From Megaustenia siamemsis (lineage: Eukaryota; Mollusca; Gastropoda; Stylommatophora; Ariophantidae), in the NCBI GenBank assembly GCA_032433765.1, contig JAVIAB010000073.1:70631959-70695958 (forward strand): 64,000 nucleotides of DNA, read 5' to 3'. Positions 1 to 12,830 of the stretch are shown here, piece by piece (position 1 is the first letter of the stretch; every line of letters starts with the position of its first letter). A model generated the notes under the pieces. The model had not been told where the DNA came from. It did not search any database and was given only the letters and a program-made list of their open reading frames with translations. The translations under genes were made by a program, and so were the position numbers.

Positions 1-716
1 TTACATTGTCGGATTCCTCCTACTGTACTGAGACATCATTACATTGTCAGATTCCTCCTACTGTACTGAGACATCATTACATTGTCAGATTCCTCCTACT
101 GTGCTGAGACATCATTACATTATCAGATTCCTCCTACTGTACTGAGACATCATTACATTGTTAGATTCCTCCTGCAGCACTGAGACATCATTACATTGTC
201 AGATTCCTCCTACTGTACTGAGACATCATTACATTGTTAGATTCCTCCTGCAGCACTGAGACATTATTACATTGTTAGATTCCTCCTACTGTACTGAGAC
301 ATCATTACATTGTCAGATTCCTCCTACTGTACTGAGACATCATTACATTGTCAGATTCCTCATACTGTACTGAGACATCATTACATTGTCAGATTCCTCC
401 TACTGTACTGAGACATCATTCAGTTGTCAGATTCCTCCTACAGCACTGAGATATTATTACATTGTCAGATTCCTCCTACTGTACTGAGACACCATTACGT
501 TGTCAGATTCCTCCTACTTTTCTGAGACATCATTACATTGTCAGATTCCTCCTACTGTACTGAGACATCATTACATTGTCAGATTCCTCCTACTGTACTG
601 AGACACCATTACGTTGTCAGATTCCTCCTACTTTTCTGAGACATCATTACATTGTCAGATTCCTCCTACTGTACTGAGACATCATTACATTTTCGGATTC
701 CTCCAACTGCGCTGAG
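1..716. repeat. 38-bp minisatellite, about 19 copies
   Basis: Head-to-tail copies of a 38-bp unit built around TTACATTGTCAGATTCCTCC followed by TACTGTACTGAGACATCA. Copies differ by scattered substitutions, such as the GCAGCACTGAG variant near 172 and 247. The array runs off the left edge of the window, so its true length is unknown. There are no unique spacers and no sign of coding. Confidence 0.95.
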
Positions 717-930
717 ACATTACATCAATTCTGATCTTGAAAGTAGCATACAGCCTGTGGTGATGAGATGGTACAGAAATATTTTCTTATATCTAATATA
801 AATCATATCACCAATGAGAAAGTGTGTAATAAAATCCAACGACTGACAGAACCGTTTGAAGATTTGCTAAATACAGATGTTTAAAAAAATGGAAACGGTG
901 CGGGAATGTTACAAGATCTCAGAGAGTCTT
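717..930. other. spacer between two minisatellites
   Basis: AT-rich single-copy-looking sequence between the 38-bp and 37-bp arrays. I see no gene or recognisable element in it. Confidence 0.6.
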
Positions 931-1481
931 GATCGTCAGGATTGATGACAGTTATAAAGACGTCTAGATCGTCAGGATTGGATGACAGTTATAAAGACGT
1001 CTAGATCGTCAGGATTGGATGACAGTTATAAAGACGTCTAGATCGTCAGGATTGGATGACAGTTATAAAGACGTCTAGATCGTCAGGATTGGATGACAGT
1101 TATAAAGACGTCTAGATCGTCAAGATTGGATGACAGTTATAAAAACGTCTAGATCGTCAGGATTGGATGACAGTTATAAAGACGTCTAGATCGTCAGGAT
1201 TGGATGTCAGTTATAATGACGTCTAAATCGTCAGGATTGGATGACATTTGTGAAGACGTCTAGATCGTCAGGATTGGATGACAGTTATAAAGACGTCTAG
1301 ATCGTAGGGATTGGATGACATTTGTGAAGACGTCTAGATCGTCAGGATTGGATGACAGTTGTAAAGACGTCTAGATCGTAGGGATTGGATGACATTTGTG
1401 AAGACGTCTAGATCGTCAGGATTGGATGACAGTTGTAAAGACGTCTAGATCGTCAGTATTGGATGACATTTGTGAAGACGT
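931..1481. repeat. 37-bp minisatellite, about 15 copies
   Basis: Tandem unit of 37 bp containing GATCGTCAGGATTGGATGAC and a palindromic AGACGTCT core. A variant with CATTTGTGAAGACG alternates with the main type toward the right end (from about 1245 on), hinting at a two-unit higher-order repeat there. Confidence 0.95.
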
Positions 1482-1660
1482 GATCAAGATATTAAGAGTG
1501 TCCCAGGGACAGCCACGTTTTCGGGATTGATTATGATGATGATGAAAACTATGATAATTTTATTTGTCTGATAAACACGGTATTAACCCCCTTTATATAA
1601 ATCTTTACTTCCTCGTTCTTGACGTTTTGGATATCTCTATATATCGGAGTGGAAGCACTA

Positions 1661-2008
1661 TACTTCGAATGGATCTCAGCAATATACGTCAAGTGGATCT
1701 CAGCAATATACTTCAAGTGGATCTCAGCAATATACGTCAAGTGGATCTCGGCAATATACTTCAAGTGGATCTCAGCAGTATACGTCAAGTGGATCTCAGC
1801 AATATACTTCAAGTGGATCTCAGCAATATACTTCAAGTGGTTCTCAGCAATATACTTCAAGTGGATCTCAGCAATATACTTCAATTGAATCTCAACAACA
1901 TACTTCAATTGGATCTCAGCAATATACTTCAAGTGGATCTCAGCAATATACTTCAAGTGGATCTCAGCAATATACTTCAAGTGGATCTCAGCAATATACT
2001 TCAAGTCG
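1661..2008. repeat. 24-bp minisatellite, about 14 copies
   Basis: Unit of 24 bp (GGATCTCAGCAATATACTTC plus AAGT). Because 24 is a multiple of three and the unit lacks stops in several frames, both strands stay open: about 170 codons on minus with an 8-residue repeat (LKYIAEIH) and 186 on plus. I treat these frames as a by-product of the repeat, not genes. Confidence 0.93.
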
Positions 2009-2424
2009 TTACAGGGTTCTCTGAAAGATCTCAAGATCTTGTCATTCAGATTCAATCCCTTGAAATAATTAGTTTTCCTTTACATGAAATCAATATTTTG
2101 ATTAGTTGTATCCCTTTACACTAGTAATATACAGCCTTTTGGTCAGCACTGATATATGACGGTGACGCACAATAGTTATTTTCCGACCTGTTTTGTCGAA
2201 CAGCTTCCATTAAGACTGATCTTGTTGTTACTGAAATGGCAGGACCGACTGCGAAACGAACAAGATTATTTTGTGTCGAGTGGTATTTTTTCTTCTTTTT
2301 TCCTGCGTCTTTTTTCTTCTAACTTTGACTTTTCATTTTATTTTAAAATGTTATAATGCCCCATTTAAGGTTTTTTTTTTAAAATACTTTCTCCATATGC
2401 TACTTACATCTGCAGGTAATTTTT
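2009..2424. other. no recognisable gene
   Basis: AT-rich DNA with T-runs, including a 9-nt run near 2371. I see no element or coding signal in it. Confidence 0.5.
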
Positions 2425-2610
2425 TAAAAAAAGAGGAAGAAAAAGGTGGTATGGTGACAGCTTTACTTGGTAATGGACACAACCAAAGTCGACGTTTCGG
2501 CAAAGTAGGCCTTCTGCTGGAACTTCGGCTTACTTGGCCGAAACGTCGACTTTTGTTTTGTCCATTACCACGTAAAGCTGTCACCATACCACTTTTTTCT
2601 TCTTTAATTT
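2425..2610. repeat. long inverted repeat (foldback or MITE-like)
   Basis: Two arms of about 85 bp, 2425-2513 and 2521-2610, are near-perfect reverse complements around a loop of about 7 nt. Both contain GGTATGGTGACAGCTTTAC (as such or inverted) and the GTCGACGTTTCGGC core, with a few mismatches. Single strands or transcripts could fold into a long hairpin. There is no coding capacity. It may be a foldback transposon or MITE, or a local inverted duplication. No flanking target duplication was recognised. Confidence 0.85.
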
Positions 2611-2659
2611 TTTAAATTGCCATTATCATCAGCGCTACAGCGGCTTCGCATGTTGGTGC

Positions 2660-2980
2660 ATCTTGATGCTTTTACTTCTTTACATCTGCAGGCTTTTCCC
2701 AATGTTTAACACAAATGGAGAATTCACTCAGGAATACCTTGTAGACTTCTCTGTATCTTGGTTCTGGTCTACCCACAGGTCGCTTCCATCTATCTATAAG
2801 CTTTCCATACAATATTTTCTTGGGAATTCTATTCTTGTTCATTCTTTGATCATGTCCCATCCACCCTAAGCTTCGAAACCTAAGAGCTGTCATAACTTAA
2901 GTAAACCTTGAACAATGCAGGACTTCTGAGTTGGTTAAATTGTCCTGCCATTTTATGTTTATTATTTTTCTTAGGCTGCC
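2660..2980 (-). pseudogene. decayed LINE reverse transcriptase C-terminus
   Basis: Read on the minus strand, this encodes pieces typical of the C-terminal part of non-LTR retrotransposon RT proteins: first a segment like LRKIINIKWQDNLTNSEVL, then, after a frame disruption, RFRSLGWMGHDQRM, IPKKILYGKL and a GRPEPRYREVYK basic stretch. The order (KWQD, GH.QRM, GRP.RY) matches the family. It is truncated at the 5' side and broken, so this is a dead fragment. Confidence 0.75.
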
Positions 2981-3626
2981 ATCCACTCGTGTTACACTAG
3001 TAACATTATAGCGATACTGTGCCCGTTTTCAGATCTCTCGTGATCGTGTTTGTCTCCTTGAATGCTGCCCCATTGAGTCGTGTTCTCATTGATTGTGTTT
3101 ACAGGCAATCCCAACAGAACTCTTGCTACCTGACACAAACACAACTCTATTGACCGAAGTCTGAACAAAATCCGATGCATTCAAAGTTAATCATCTTTTT
3201 TACGTAACTTAAGTGAAGATACTATGAGGATGCATTGTATCAAGATATAACATCTCATACTATGTAAATCTATTAATAACCGTTCAGTCTTCAGTAATTT
3301 TGGTCGATTAAGTATTTCTACTACCGTCGGTGGTATACATCAGCTATTGTGTAGTGGCTAGTCTGTTAGTCATTGATTTGTCTATGGTTAGCGTTTCGCT
3401 GCTCTGCCTTAGTAATTTATAGGTTACCCGAATCTCACATCTGAACTGATGATGCATTTCACAATAACTAACAGCAGTCTATGCAGCTGCCTCTCTAGAT
3501 AACTCTGCTGTTGCTACCTGTGAGTCTATCTCTGGATTCAATGATACACATCTCACAACTCTGAGACTATCTACAAAGCTCACTTTCTGTTGCTGGGCTC
3601 CCTATGTCTAACTGGCTTTTCAATCC

Positions 3627-3628
<2 letters not shown>
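2981..3628. other. no recognisable gene
   Basis: Mixed-composition DNA between the LINE fragment and the CT tract. A 62-codon minus-strand open frame at 2992-3180 has no recognisable domain and I do not support it as a gene. Confidence 0.5.

Positions 3629-3680
<52 letters not shown>
3629..3680. repeat. (CT)n microsatellite
   Basis: A nearly pure CT dinucleotide run that grades into the very large CT-rich minisatellite to its right. It may be the ancestral seed or a relic of that array. Confidence 0.9.
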
Positions 3681-3682
<2 letters not shown>

Positions 3683-6600
3683 TTCTCTCTCTCACACACA
3701 CTCTCTAACTCTTGCTCTCACTGTCTCTGGGCTCTCTCGAACTAACTGTCACTCTCTAGCGCTATCTTGCTCTCACTATCTCTGGGCTCTCTCGAACTAA
3801 CTGTCACTCTCTAGCGCTATCTTGCTCTCACTATCTCTGGGCTCTCTCGGTCTAACTGTCACTCTCTAGCGCTATCTTGCTCTCACTATCTCTGGGCTCT
3901 CTCGGTCTAACTGTCACTCTCTAGCGCTATCTTGCTCTCACTATCTCTGGGCTCTCTCGGTCTAACTGTCGCTATCTAGCGCTATCTTGCTCTCATTGTC
4001 TCTGGGCTCTCTCGGTCTAACTGTCACTCTGTAGCGCTATCTTGCTCTCACTATCTCTTGGCTCTCTCGGTCTAACTGTCACTCTCTAGCGCTATCTTGC
4101 TCTCACTATCTCTGGGCTCTCTCGGTCTAACTGTCGCTATCTAGCGCAAACTTGCTCTCACTGTCTCTGGGCTCTCTCGGTCTAACTGTCACTCTCTAGC
4201 GCTATCTTGCTCTCACTATCTCGGGCTTTCTCGGTCTGACTGTCGCTATCTAGCGCAAACTCTAGCTCTTACTGTCACTAGGCTCTCTCGAACTAACTGT
4301 CGCTCTTAGCGCTACCTTTCTCTCACTGTCTCTAGGCTCTCTCGGTCTAACTGTCGCTCTCTAACTCTAGCTCTCACTGTCTCTGGGCTCTCTCGGTCTA
4401 ACTGTCGCTCTCTAGCGCTATCTTGCTCTCACTTTCTCAGGGCTCTTTCTGTCTAACTGTCGCCATCTAGCGCTATCTTGATCTCACTGTCTTTGGGCTC
4501 ACTCGGTCTAACTGTCGCTCTCTAACTCTAGCTCACTGTCTCTGGGCTATCTCGGTCTAACTGTCGCTCTCACTGTCTCTGTGCTCTCTCGGTCTAACTG
4601 TCGCTTTCACTGTCTCTGGGCTCTCTCGGTCTAACTGTCGCTCTCTAACTCTAGCTCTCACCATCTCTAGGCTCTCTCGGTCTAACTGTCGCCCTATAAC
4701 TCTAGCTCTCACCATCTCTGGGCTTTCTCGGTCTAACTGTCGCTCTCTAACTCTAGCCCTCACCATCTCTGGGCTTTCTCGGTCTAACTGTCGCTCTCTA
4801 ACTCTAACACTCACTATCTCTGGGCTCTCTCGGTCTAATTGTCGCTCTCTAACTCTAGCTCTCACCATCTCTAGGCTCTCTCGGTCCAATTGTCGCCCTA
4901 TAACTCTAGCTCTCACCATCTCTGGGCTTTCTCGGTCTAACTGTCGCTCTCTAACTCTAGCTCTCACCATCTCTGGGCTTTCTCGGTCTAACTGTCGCTC
5001 TCTAACTCTAGCTCTCACCGTCTCTCGGCTCTCTCGGTCTAACTGTCGCTCTCTAACTCTAGCTCTCACCATCTCTGGGCTCTCTCGGTCTAACTGTCGC
5101 TCTCTAACTCTAGCCCTCACCATCTCTGTGCTCTCTTGGTCTAACTGTCGCTCTCTAACTCTAGCTCTCACCATCTCTGTGCTCTCTTGGTCTAACTGTC
5201 GCTCTCTAACTCTAGCTCTCACCGTCTCTCGGCTCTCTCGGTCTAACTGTCGCTCTCTAACTCTAGCTCTCACCATCTCTAGGCTCTCTCGGTCTAACTG
5301 TCGCTCTCTAACTCTAGCTGTCACCGTCTCTGGGCTCTCTCGGTCTAACTGTCGCTCTCTAACTCTAGCTCTCACCGTCTCTGGGCTCTCTCGGTCTAAC
5401 TGTCGCTCTCTAACTCTAGCTCTCACCATCTCTGGGCTCTCTCGGTCTACCTGTCGCTCTCTAACTCTAGCTCTCACCATCTCTGGGCTCTCTCGGTCTA
5501 ACTGTCGCTCTCTAACTCTAGCTCTCACCATCTCTGGGCTCTCTCGGTCTAACTGTCGCTCTCTAAGTCTAGCTCTCACCATCTCTGGGCTCTCTCGGTC
5601 TAACTGTCGCTCTCTAACTCTAGCTCTCACCGTCTCTGGGCTCTCTCGGTCTAACTGTCGCTCTCTAACTCTAGCTCTCACCATCTCTGGACTCTCTCGG
5701 TTTATCTGTCGCTCTCGAACTTTAGCTCTCACTGTCTCATGGCTCTCTCGGTCTAACTGTCGCTCTCTAGCGCTATCTTGCTCTCACCGTCTCTGGGCTC
5801 TCTCGGTCTAACTGTCGCTCTCTAGCGCTATCTTGCTCTCACCGTCTCTAGGCTCTTTCGGTCTAACTGTCGCTCTCTAACTCTAGCTCTCACTGTCTCA
5901 TGGCTCTCTCGGTCTAACTGTCGCTCTCTAGCGCTATCTTGCTCTCACCGTCTCTGGGCTCTCTCGGTCTAACTGTCGCTCTCTAGCGCTATCTTGCTCT
6001 CACCGTCTCTGGGCTCTCTCTGTCTAACTGTCGCTCACTAAATCTAGCTCTCACTGTCTCATGGCTCTCTCGGTCTAACTGTCGCTCTCTAGCGCTATCT
6101 TGCTCTCACTGTCTCTAGGCTCTCTCGGTCTAACTGTCGCTCTCTAACTCTAGCTCTCACTGTCTCTGGGCTTTCTCTAACTGTCGCTCTCTAGCGCTAT
6201 CTTGCTCTCACCGTCTCATGTCTCTTTCGGTCTAACTGTCGCTCTCTAACTCTAGCTCTCACTGTCTCATGGCTCTCTCGGTCTAACTGTCGCTCTCTAA
6301 CTCTAGCTCTCACTGTCTCATGGCTCTCTTGGTCTAACTGTCGCTCTCTAGCGCTATCTTCCTCTCACCGTCTCTGGGCTCTCTCGGTCTAAGTGTCGCT
6401 CTCTAACTCTAGCTCTCACTGTCTCATGGCTCTCTCGTTCTAACTGTCGCTAACTCTAGCTCTCACTGTCTCATGGCTCTCTCGGTCTAACTGTCGCTCT
6501 CTAGCGCTATCTTGCTCTCACTGTCTCATGGCTCTCTCGGTCTAACTGTCGCTCTCTAACTCTAGCTCTCACTGTCTCTGGGCTCTCTCGGTCTAACTGT

Positions 6601-6839
6601 CGCTCTCTAACTCGAGCTCTCACCGTCTCTGGGCTATCTCGGTCTAACTGTCGCTGTCACTGTCTCTGGGCTCTCTCGGTCTAACTGTCGCTTTCACTGT
6701 CTCTAGGCTCTCTCGGTCTAACTGTCGCTCCCTAACTCTAGCTCTCACTGTCTCATGGCTCTCTCGGTCTACTGTCGCTCTCTAATTCTAACTCTTACTG
6801 TCTCTGGGCTCTCTCTGTCTGACTGTCGCTCTCTAACTC

Positions 6840-9800
6840 TAGCTCTCATTATCTCTGGGCTCTCTCGGTCTAACTGTCGCTCTCACTGTCTCTAGGCTCT
6901 CTCGGTCTAACTGTCGCTCTCTAACTCTAACTCTCATTATCTCTGGGCTCTCTCGGTCTAACTGTCGCTCTCACTGTCTCTAGGCTCTCTCGGTCTAACT
7001 GTCGCTCTCTAACTCTAACTCTCATTATCTCTGGGCTCTCTCGGTCTAACTGTCGCTCTCTAACTCTAGCTCTCACCATCTCTGGGCTCTCTCGGTCTAA
7101 CTGTCGCTCTCTAAGTCTAGCTCTCACCATCTCTGGGCTCTCTCGGTCTAACTGTCGCTCTCATTGTCTCTAGTCTCTCTCGGTCTAACTGTCGCTCTCT
7201 AACTCTAGCTGTCACCATCTCTGTGCTCTCTTGGTCTAACTGTCGCTCTCTAACTCTAGCTCTCACCGTCTCTGTGCTCTCTTGGTCTAACTGTCGCTCT
7301 CTAACTCTAGCTGTCACCATCTCTGTGCTCTCTTGGTCTAACTGTCGCTCTCTAACTCTAGCTGTCACCATCTCTGTGCTCTCTTGGTCTAACTGTCGCT
7401 CTCTAACTCTAGCTCTCACCGTCTCTGGGCTCTCTCGGTCTAACTGTCGCTCTCTAACTCTAGCTGTCACCATCTCTGTGCTCTCTTGGTCTAACTGTCG
7501 CTCTCTAACTCTAGCTCTCACCGTCTCTGGGCTCTCTCGGTCTAACTGTCGCTCTCTAACTCTAGCTCTCACCGTCTCTGGGCTCTCTCGGTCTAACTGT
7601 CGCTCTCTGACTCTAGCTCTCTCCGTCTCTGGGCTCTCTCGGTCTAACTGTCGCTCTCTAACTCTAGCTCTCACCATCTCTGGACTCTCTCGGTTTAACT
7701 GTCGCTCTCGAACTTTAGCTCTCACTGTCTCATGGCTCTCTCGGTCTAACTTTCGCTCTCTAGCGCTATCTTGCTCTCACCGTCTCTGGGCTCTCTCGGT
7801 CTAACTGTCGCTCTCTAACTCTAGCTCTCACCGTCTCTGGGCTCTTTCGGTCTAACTGTCGCTCTCTAACTCTAGCTCTCACTGTCTCATGGCTCTCTCG
7901 GTCTAACTGTCGCTCTCTAGCGCTATCTTGCTCTCACCGTCTCATGGCTCTCTCCGTCTAACTGTCGCTCTCTAACTCTAGCTCTCACTGTCTCATGGCT
8001 CTCTCGGTCTAACTGTCGCTGTCTAGCGCTATCTAGCTCTCACTGTCTCATGGCTCTCTCGGTCTAACTGTCGGTCTCTAGCGCTATCTTGCTCTCACCG
8101 TCTCTAGGCTCTCTCGGTCTAACTGTCGCTCTCTAACTCTCACCGTCTCATGGCTCTCTCGGTCAAACTGTCGCTCTTAGCTCTAGCTCTCACCGTCTCA
8201 TGGCTCTCTCGGTCTAACTGTCGCTCTTTAGCTCTAGCTCTCACCGTCTCATGGCTCTCTCGGTCTAACTGTCGCTCTCTAACTCTAGCTCTCACCGTCT
8301 CTGGGCTCTCTCGGTCTAACTGTCGCTCTCTAACTCTAGCTCTCACCGTCTCTTGACTCTCTCGGTCTAACTGTCGCTCTCTAACTCTAGCTCTCATCGT
8401 CTCTGGGCTCTCTCGGTCTAACTGCCGCTCTCTAACGCTATCTTGCTCTCACCGTCTCTGGGCTCTCTCTGTCTAACTGTCGCTCACTAAATCTAGCTCT
8501 CACTGTATCATGGCTCTCTTGGTCTAACTGTCGCTCTCTAGCGCTATCTTGCTCTCACTGTCTCTAGGCTCTCTCGGTCTAACTGTCGCTCTCTAACTCT
8601 CACTTTCTCATGGCTCTCTCTAACTGTCGCTCTCAAGCGCTATCTTGCTCTCACCGTCTCATGGCTCTCTCGGTCTAACTGTCGCTCTCTAACTCTAGCT
8701 CTCACTGTCTCATGGCTCTCTCGGTCTAACTGTCGCTCTGCAGCTCTAGCTCTCACTGTCTCATGGCTCTCTCGGTCTAACTCTCGCTCTCTAGCGCTAT
8801 CTTCCTCTCACCGTCTCTGGGCTCTCTCGGTCTAAGTGTCGCTCTCTAACTCTAGCTCTCACTGTCTCATGGCTCTCTCGGTCTAACTGTCGCTCTCTAA
8901 CTCTAGCTCTCACTGTCTCATGACTCTCTCGGTCTAACTGTCGCTGTCTAGCGCTATCTTGCTTTCACCGTCTCTGGGCTCTCTCGGTCTAATTGTCGCT
9001 GTCTAACTCTAGCTCTCACCATCTCTAGGCTCTCTCGGTCTAACTGTCGCTCTCGAACTCTAGCTCTCACTGTCTCATGGCTCTCTCGGTCTAACTGTCG
9101 CTCTCTAGCGCTATCTTGCTCTCACTGACGCTGGGGTCTCTCTGTCTAACTGTCGTTCTCTAACTTTTGCTCTCACTGTCTCTGGCTCTCTCTGTCTAAC
9201 TGTCGCCATCTAGCGCTATCTTAATCTCACCGTCTCTGGGCTCTCTCGGTCTAATTGCGTTCTCTAGCGCTATCTTGCTCTTACTGTCTCTGGCTCTCTC
9301 TGTCTAACTGTCGCCATCTAGCGCTATCTTAATCTCACCGTCTCTGGGCTCACTCGGTCTAACTGTCGCTCTCTAACTCTAGCTCTTATCATCTCTGGGC
9401 TCTCTCGGTCTAATTGTCGCTCTCTAACTCTAGCTCTCACAATCTCTGGGCTCTCTCGGTCTAACTGTCGCTCTCTAACTCTAGCTCTCACCGCCTCTGG
9501 GCTCACACTGTCTAACTGTGGCTCTCTAACTCTAACACTCACTATCTCTGGGCTCTCTCGGTCTAATTGTCGCTCTCTTACTCTAACTCTCACCGTCTCT
9601 GGGCTATCTTGGTCTAACTGTCGCTCTTACTGTCTCTGGGCTCTCTCGATCTAACTGTCGCTTTCACTGTCTCTAGGCTCTCAATCTAATTGTCGCTCTC
9701 TAACTCTAGCTCTCACCATCTCTGGGCTCTCTCGGTCTAATTGTCGCTCTCTAACTCTAGCTTTCACTGTCTCTAGGCTCTCTCGGTCTAACTGTCGCTC

Positions 9801-12800
9801 TCTAACTCTAGCTCTCATTATCTCTGGGCTCTCTCGGTCTAACTGTCGCTCTCACTGTCTCTAGGCTCTCTCGGTCTAACTGTCGCTCTCTAACTCTAAC
9901 TCTCATTATCTCTGGGCTCTCTCGGTCTAACTGTCGCTCTCACTGTCTCTAGGCTCTCTCGGTCTAACTGTCGCTCTCTAACTCTAACTCTCATTATCTC
10001 TGGGCTCTCTCGGTCTAACTGTCGCTCTCACTGTCTCTAGGCTCTCTCGGTCTAACTGTCGCTCTCTAACTCTAACTCTCATTATCTCTGGGCTCTCTCG
10101 GTCTAACTGTCGCTCTCTAACTCTAGCTCTCACCATCTCTGGGCTCTCTCGGTCTAACTGTCGCTCTCTAAGTCTAGCTCTCACCATCTCTGGGCTCTCT
10201 CGGTCTAACTGTCGCTCTCATTGTCTCTAGTCTCTCTCGGTCTAACTGTCGCTCTCTAACTCTAGCTGTCACCATCTCTGTGCTCTCTTGGTCTAACTGT
10301 CGCTCTCTAACTCTAGCTCTCACCGTCTCTGGGCTCTCTCGGTCTAACTGTCGCTCTCTAACTCTAGCTGTCACCATCTCTGTGCTCTCTTGGTCTAACT
10401 GTCGCTCTCTAACTCTAGCTGTCACCATCTCTGTGCTCTCTTGGTCTAACTGTCGCTCTCTAACTCTAGCTCTCACCGTCTCTGGGCTCTCTCGGTCTAA
10501 CTGTCGCTCTCTAACTCTAGCTGTCACCATCTCTGTGCTCTCTTGGTCTAACTGTCGCTCTCTAACTCTAGCTCTCACCGTCTCTGGGCTCTCTCGGTCT
10601 AGCTGTCGCTCTCTAACTCTAGCTCTCACCGTCTCTGGGCTCTCTCGGTCTAACTGTCGCTCTCTGACTCTAGCTCTCTCCGTCTCTGGGCTCTCTCGGT
10701 CTAACTGTCGCTCTCTAACTCTAGCTCTCACCATCTCTGGACTCTCTCGGTTTAACTGTCGCTCTCGAACTTTAGCTCTCACTGTCTCATGGCTCTCTCG
10801 GTCTAACTTTCGCTCTCTAGCGCTATCTTGCTCTCACCGTCTCTGGGCTCTCTCGGTCTAACTGTCGCTCTCTAACTCTAGCTCTCACCGTCTCTGGGCT
10901 CTTTCGGTCTAACTGTCGCTCTCTAACTCTAGCTCTCACTGTCTCATGGCTCTCTCGGTCTAACTGTCGCTCTCTAGCGCTATCTTGCTCTCACCGTCTC
11001 ATGGCTCTCTCCGTCTAACTGTCGCTCTCTAACTCTAGCTCTCACTGTCTCATGGCTCTCTCGGTCTAACTGTCGCTGTCTAGCGCTATCTAGCTCTCAC
11101 TGTCTCATGGCTCTCTCGGTCTAACTGTCGGTCTCTAGCGCTATCTTGCTCTCACCGTCTCTAGGCTCTCTCGGTCTAACTGTCGCTCTCTAACTCTCAC
11201 CGTCTCATGGCTCTCTCGGTCAAACTGTCGCTCTTTAGCTCTAGCTCTCACCGTCTCATGGCTCTCTCGGTCTAACTGTCGCTCTTTAGCTCTAGCTCTC
11301 ACCGTCTCATGGCTCTCTCGGTCTAACTGTCGCTCTCTAACTCTAGCTCTCACCGTCTCTGGGCTCTCTCGGTCTAACTGTCGCTCTCTAACTCTAGCTC
11401 TCACCGTCTCTTGACTCTCTCGGTCTAACTGTCGCTCTCTAACTCTAGCTCTCATCGTCTCTGGGCTCTCTCGGTCTAACTGCCGCTCTCTAACGCTATC
11501 TTGCTCTCACCGTCTCTGGGCTCTCTCTGTCTAACTGTCGCTCACTAAATCTAGCTCTCACTGTATCATGGCTCTCTTGGTCTAACTGTCGCTCTCTAGC
11601 GCTATCTTGCTCTCACTGTCTCTAGGCTCTCTCGGTCTAACTGTCGCTCTCTAACTCTCACTTTCTCATGGCTCTCTCTAACTGTCGCTCTCAAGCGCTA
11701 TCTTGCTCTCACCGTCTCATGGCTCTCTCGGTCTAACTGTCGCTCTCTAACTCTAGCTCTCACTGTCTCATGGCTCTCTCGGTCTAACTGTCGCTCTGCA
11801 GCTCTAGCTCTCACTGTCTCATGGCTCTCTCGGTCTAACTCTCGCTCTCTAGCGCTATCTTCCTCTCACCCTCTCTGGGCCCTCTCGGTCTAAGTGTCGA
11901 TCTCTAACTCTAGCTCTCACTGTCTCATGGCTCTCTCGGTCTAACTGTCGCTCTCTAACTCTAGCTCTCACTGTCTCATGACTCTCTCGGTCTAACTGTC
12001 GCTGTCTAGCGCTATCTTGCTTTCACCGTCTCTGGGCTCTCTCGGTCTAATTGTCGCTGTCTAACTCTAGCTCTCACCATCTCTAGGCTCTCTCGGTCTA
12101 ACTGTCGCTCTCGAACTCTAGCTCTCACTGTCTCTGGGCTCTCTCGGTCTAACTGTCGCTCTCTAGCGCTATCTTGCTCTCACTGACGCTGGGGTCTCTC
12201 TGTCTAACTGTCGTTCTCTAACTTTTGCTCTCACTGTCTCTGGGCTCTCTCTGTCTAACTGTCGCCATCTAGCGCTATCTTAATCTCACCGTCTCTGGGC
12301 TCTCTCGGTCTAATTGCGTTCTCTAGCGCTATCTTGCTCTTACTGTCTCTGGGCTCTCTCTGTCTAACTGTCGCCATCTAGCGCTATCTTAATCTCACCG
12401 TCTCTGGGCTCACTCGGTCTAACTGTCGCTCTCTAACTCTAGCTCTTATCATCTCTGGGCTCTCTCGGTCTAACTGTCGCTCTCTAACTCTAGCTCTCAC
12501 CATCTCTGGGCTCTCTCGGTCTAACTGTCGCTCTCTAACTCTAGCTCTCACCGCCTCTGGGCTCACACTGTCTAACTGTGGCTCTCTAACTCTAACACTC
12601 ACTATCTCTGGGCTCTCTCGGTCTAATTGTCGCTCTCTTACTCTAACTCTCACCGTCTCTGGGCTATCTTGGTCTAACTGTCGCTCTTACTGTCTCTGGG
12701 CTCTCTCGGTCTAACTGTCGCTTTCACTGTCTCTAGGCTCTCAATCTAATTGTCGCTCTCTAACTCTAGCTCTCACCATCTCTGGGCTCTCTCGGTCTAA

Positions 12801-12830
12801 TTGTCGCTCTCTAACTCTAGCTTTCATTGT
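6840..12830. repeat. tandem segmental duplication (about 3.06 kb period) inside the 14-kb array
   Basis: The block at about 6.84-9.78 kb recurs at about 9.90-12.83 kb. The monomer order is the same and only scattered substitutions and 1-2-nt indels separate the copies: the 202-codon frame at 7117-7725 reappears at 10174-10782 (offset 3057) and the 89-codon frame at 9324-9593 reappears at 12384-12653 (offset 3060). This points to a recent unequal exchange, or to an assembly duplication. Confidence 0.88.

Noticed and set aside
1..716. CRISPR-like regular repeats (also at 931, 34319, 57039 and others)
   Set aside because: Units follow each other directly with no unique spacers, and the surrounding DNA is eukaryotic; these are minisatellites.
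1564..2124. 186-codon frame with an 8-residue repeat
   Set aside because: It is the 24-bp minisatellite; the opposite strand is equally open.
4557..5732. 391-codon Arg/Glu-rich protein
   Set aside because: Entirely inside a 51-bp tandem array, open on the opposite strand too, with no promoter, splice or domain evidence.
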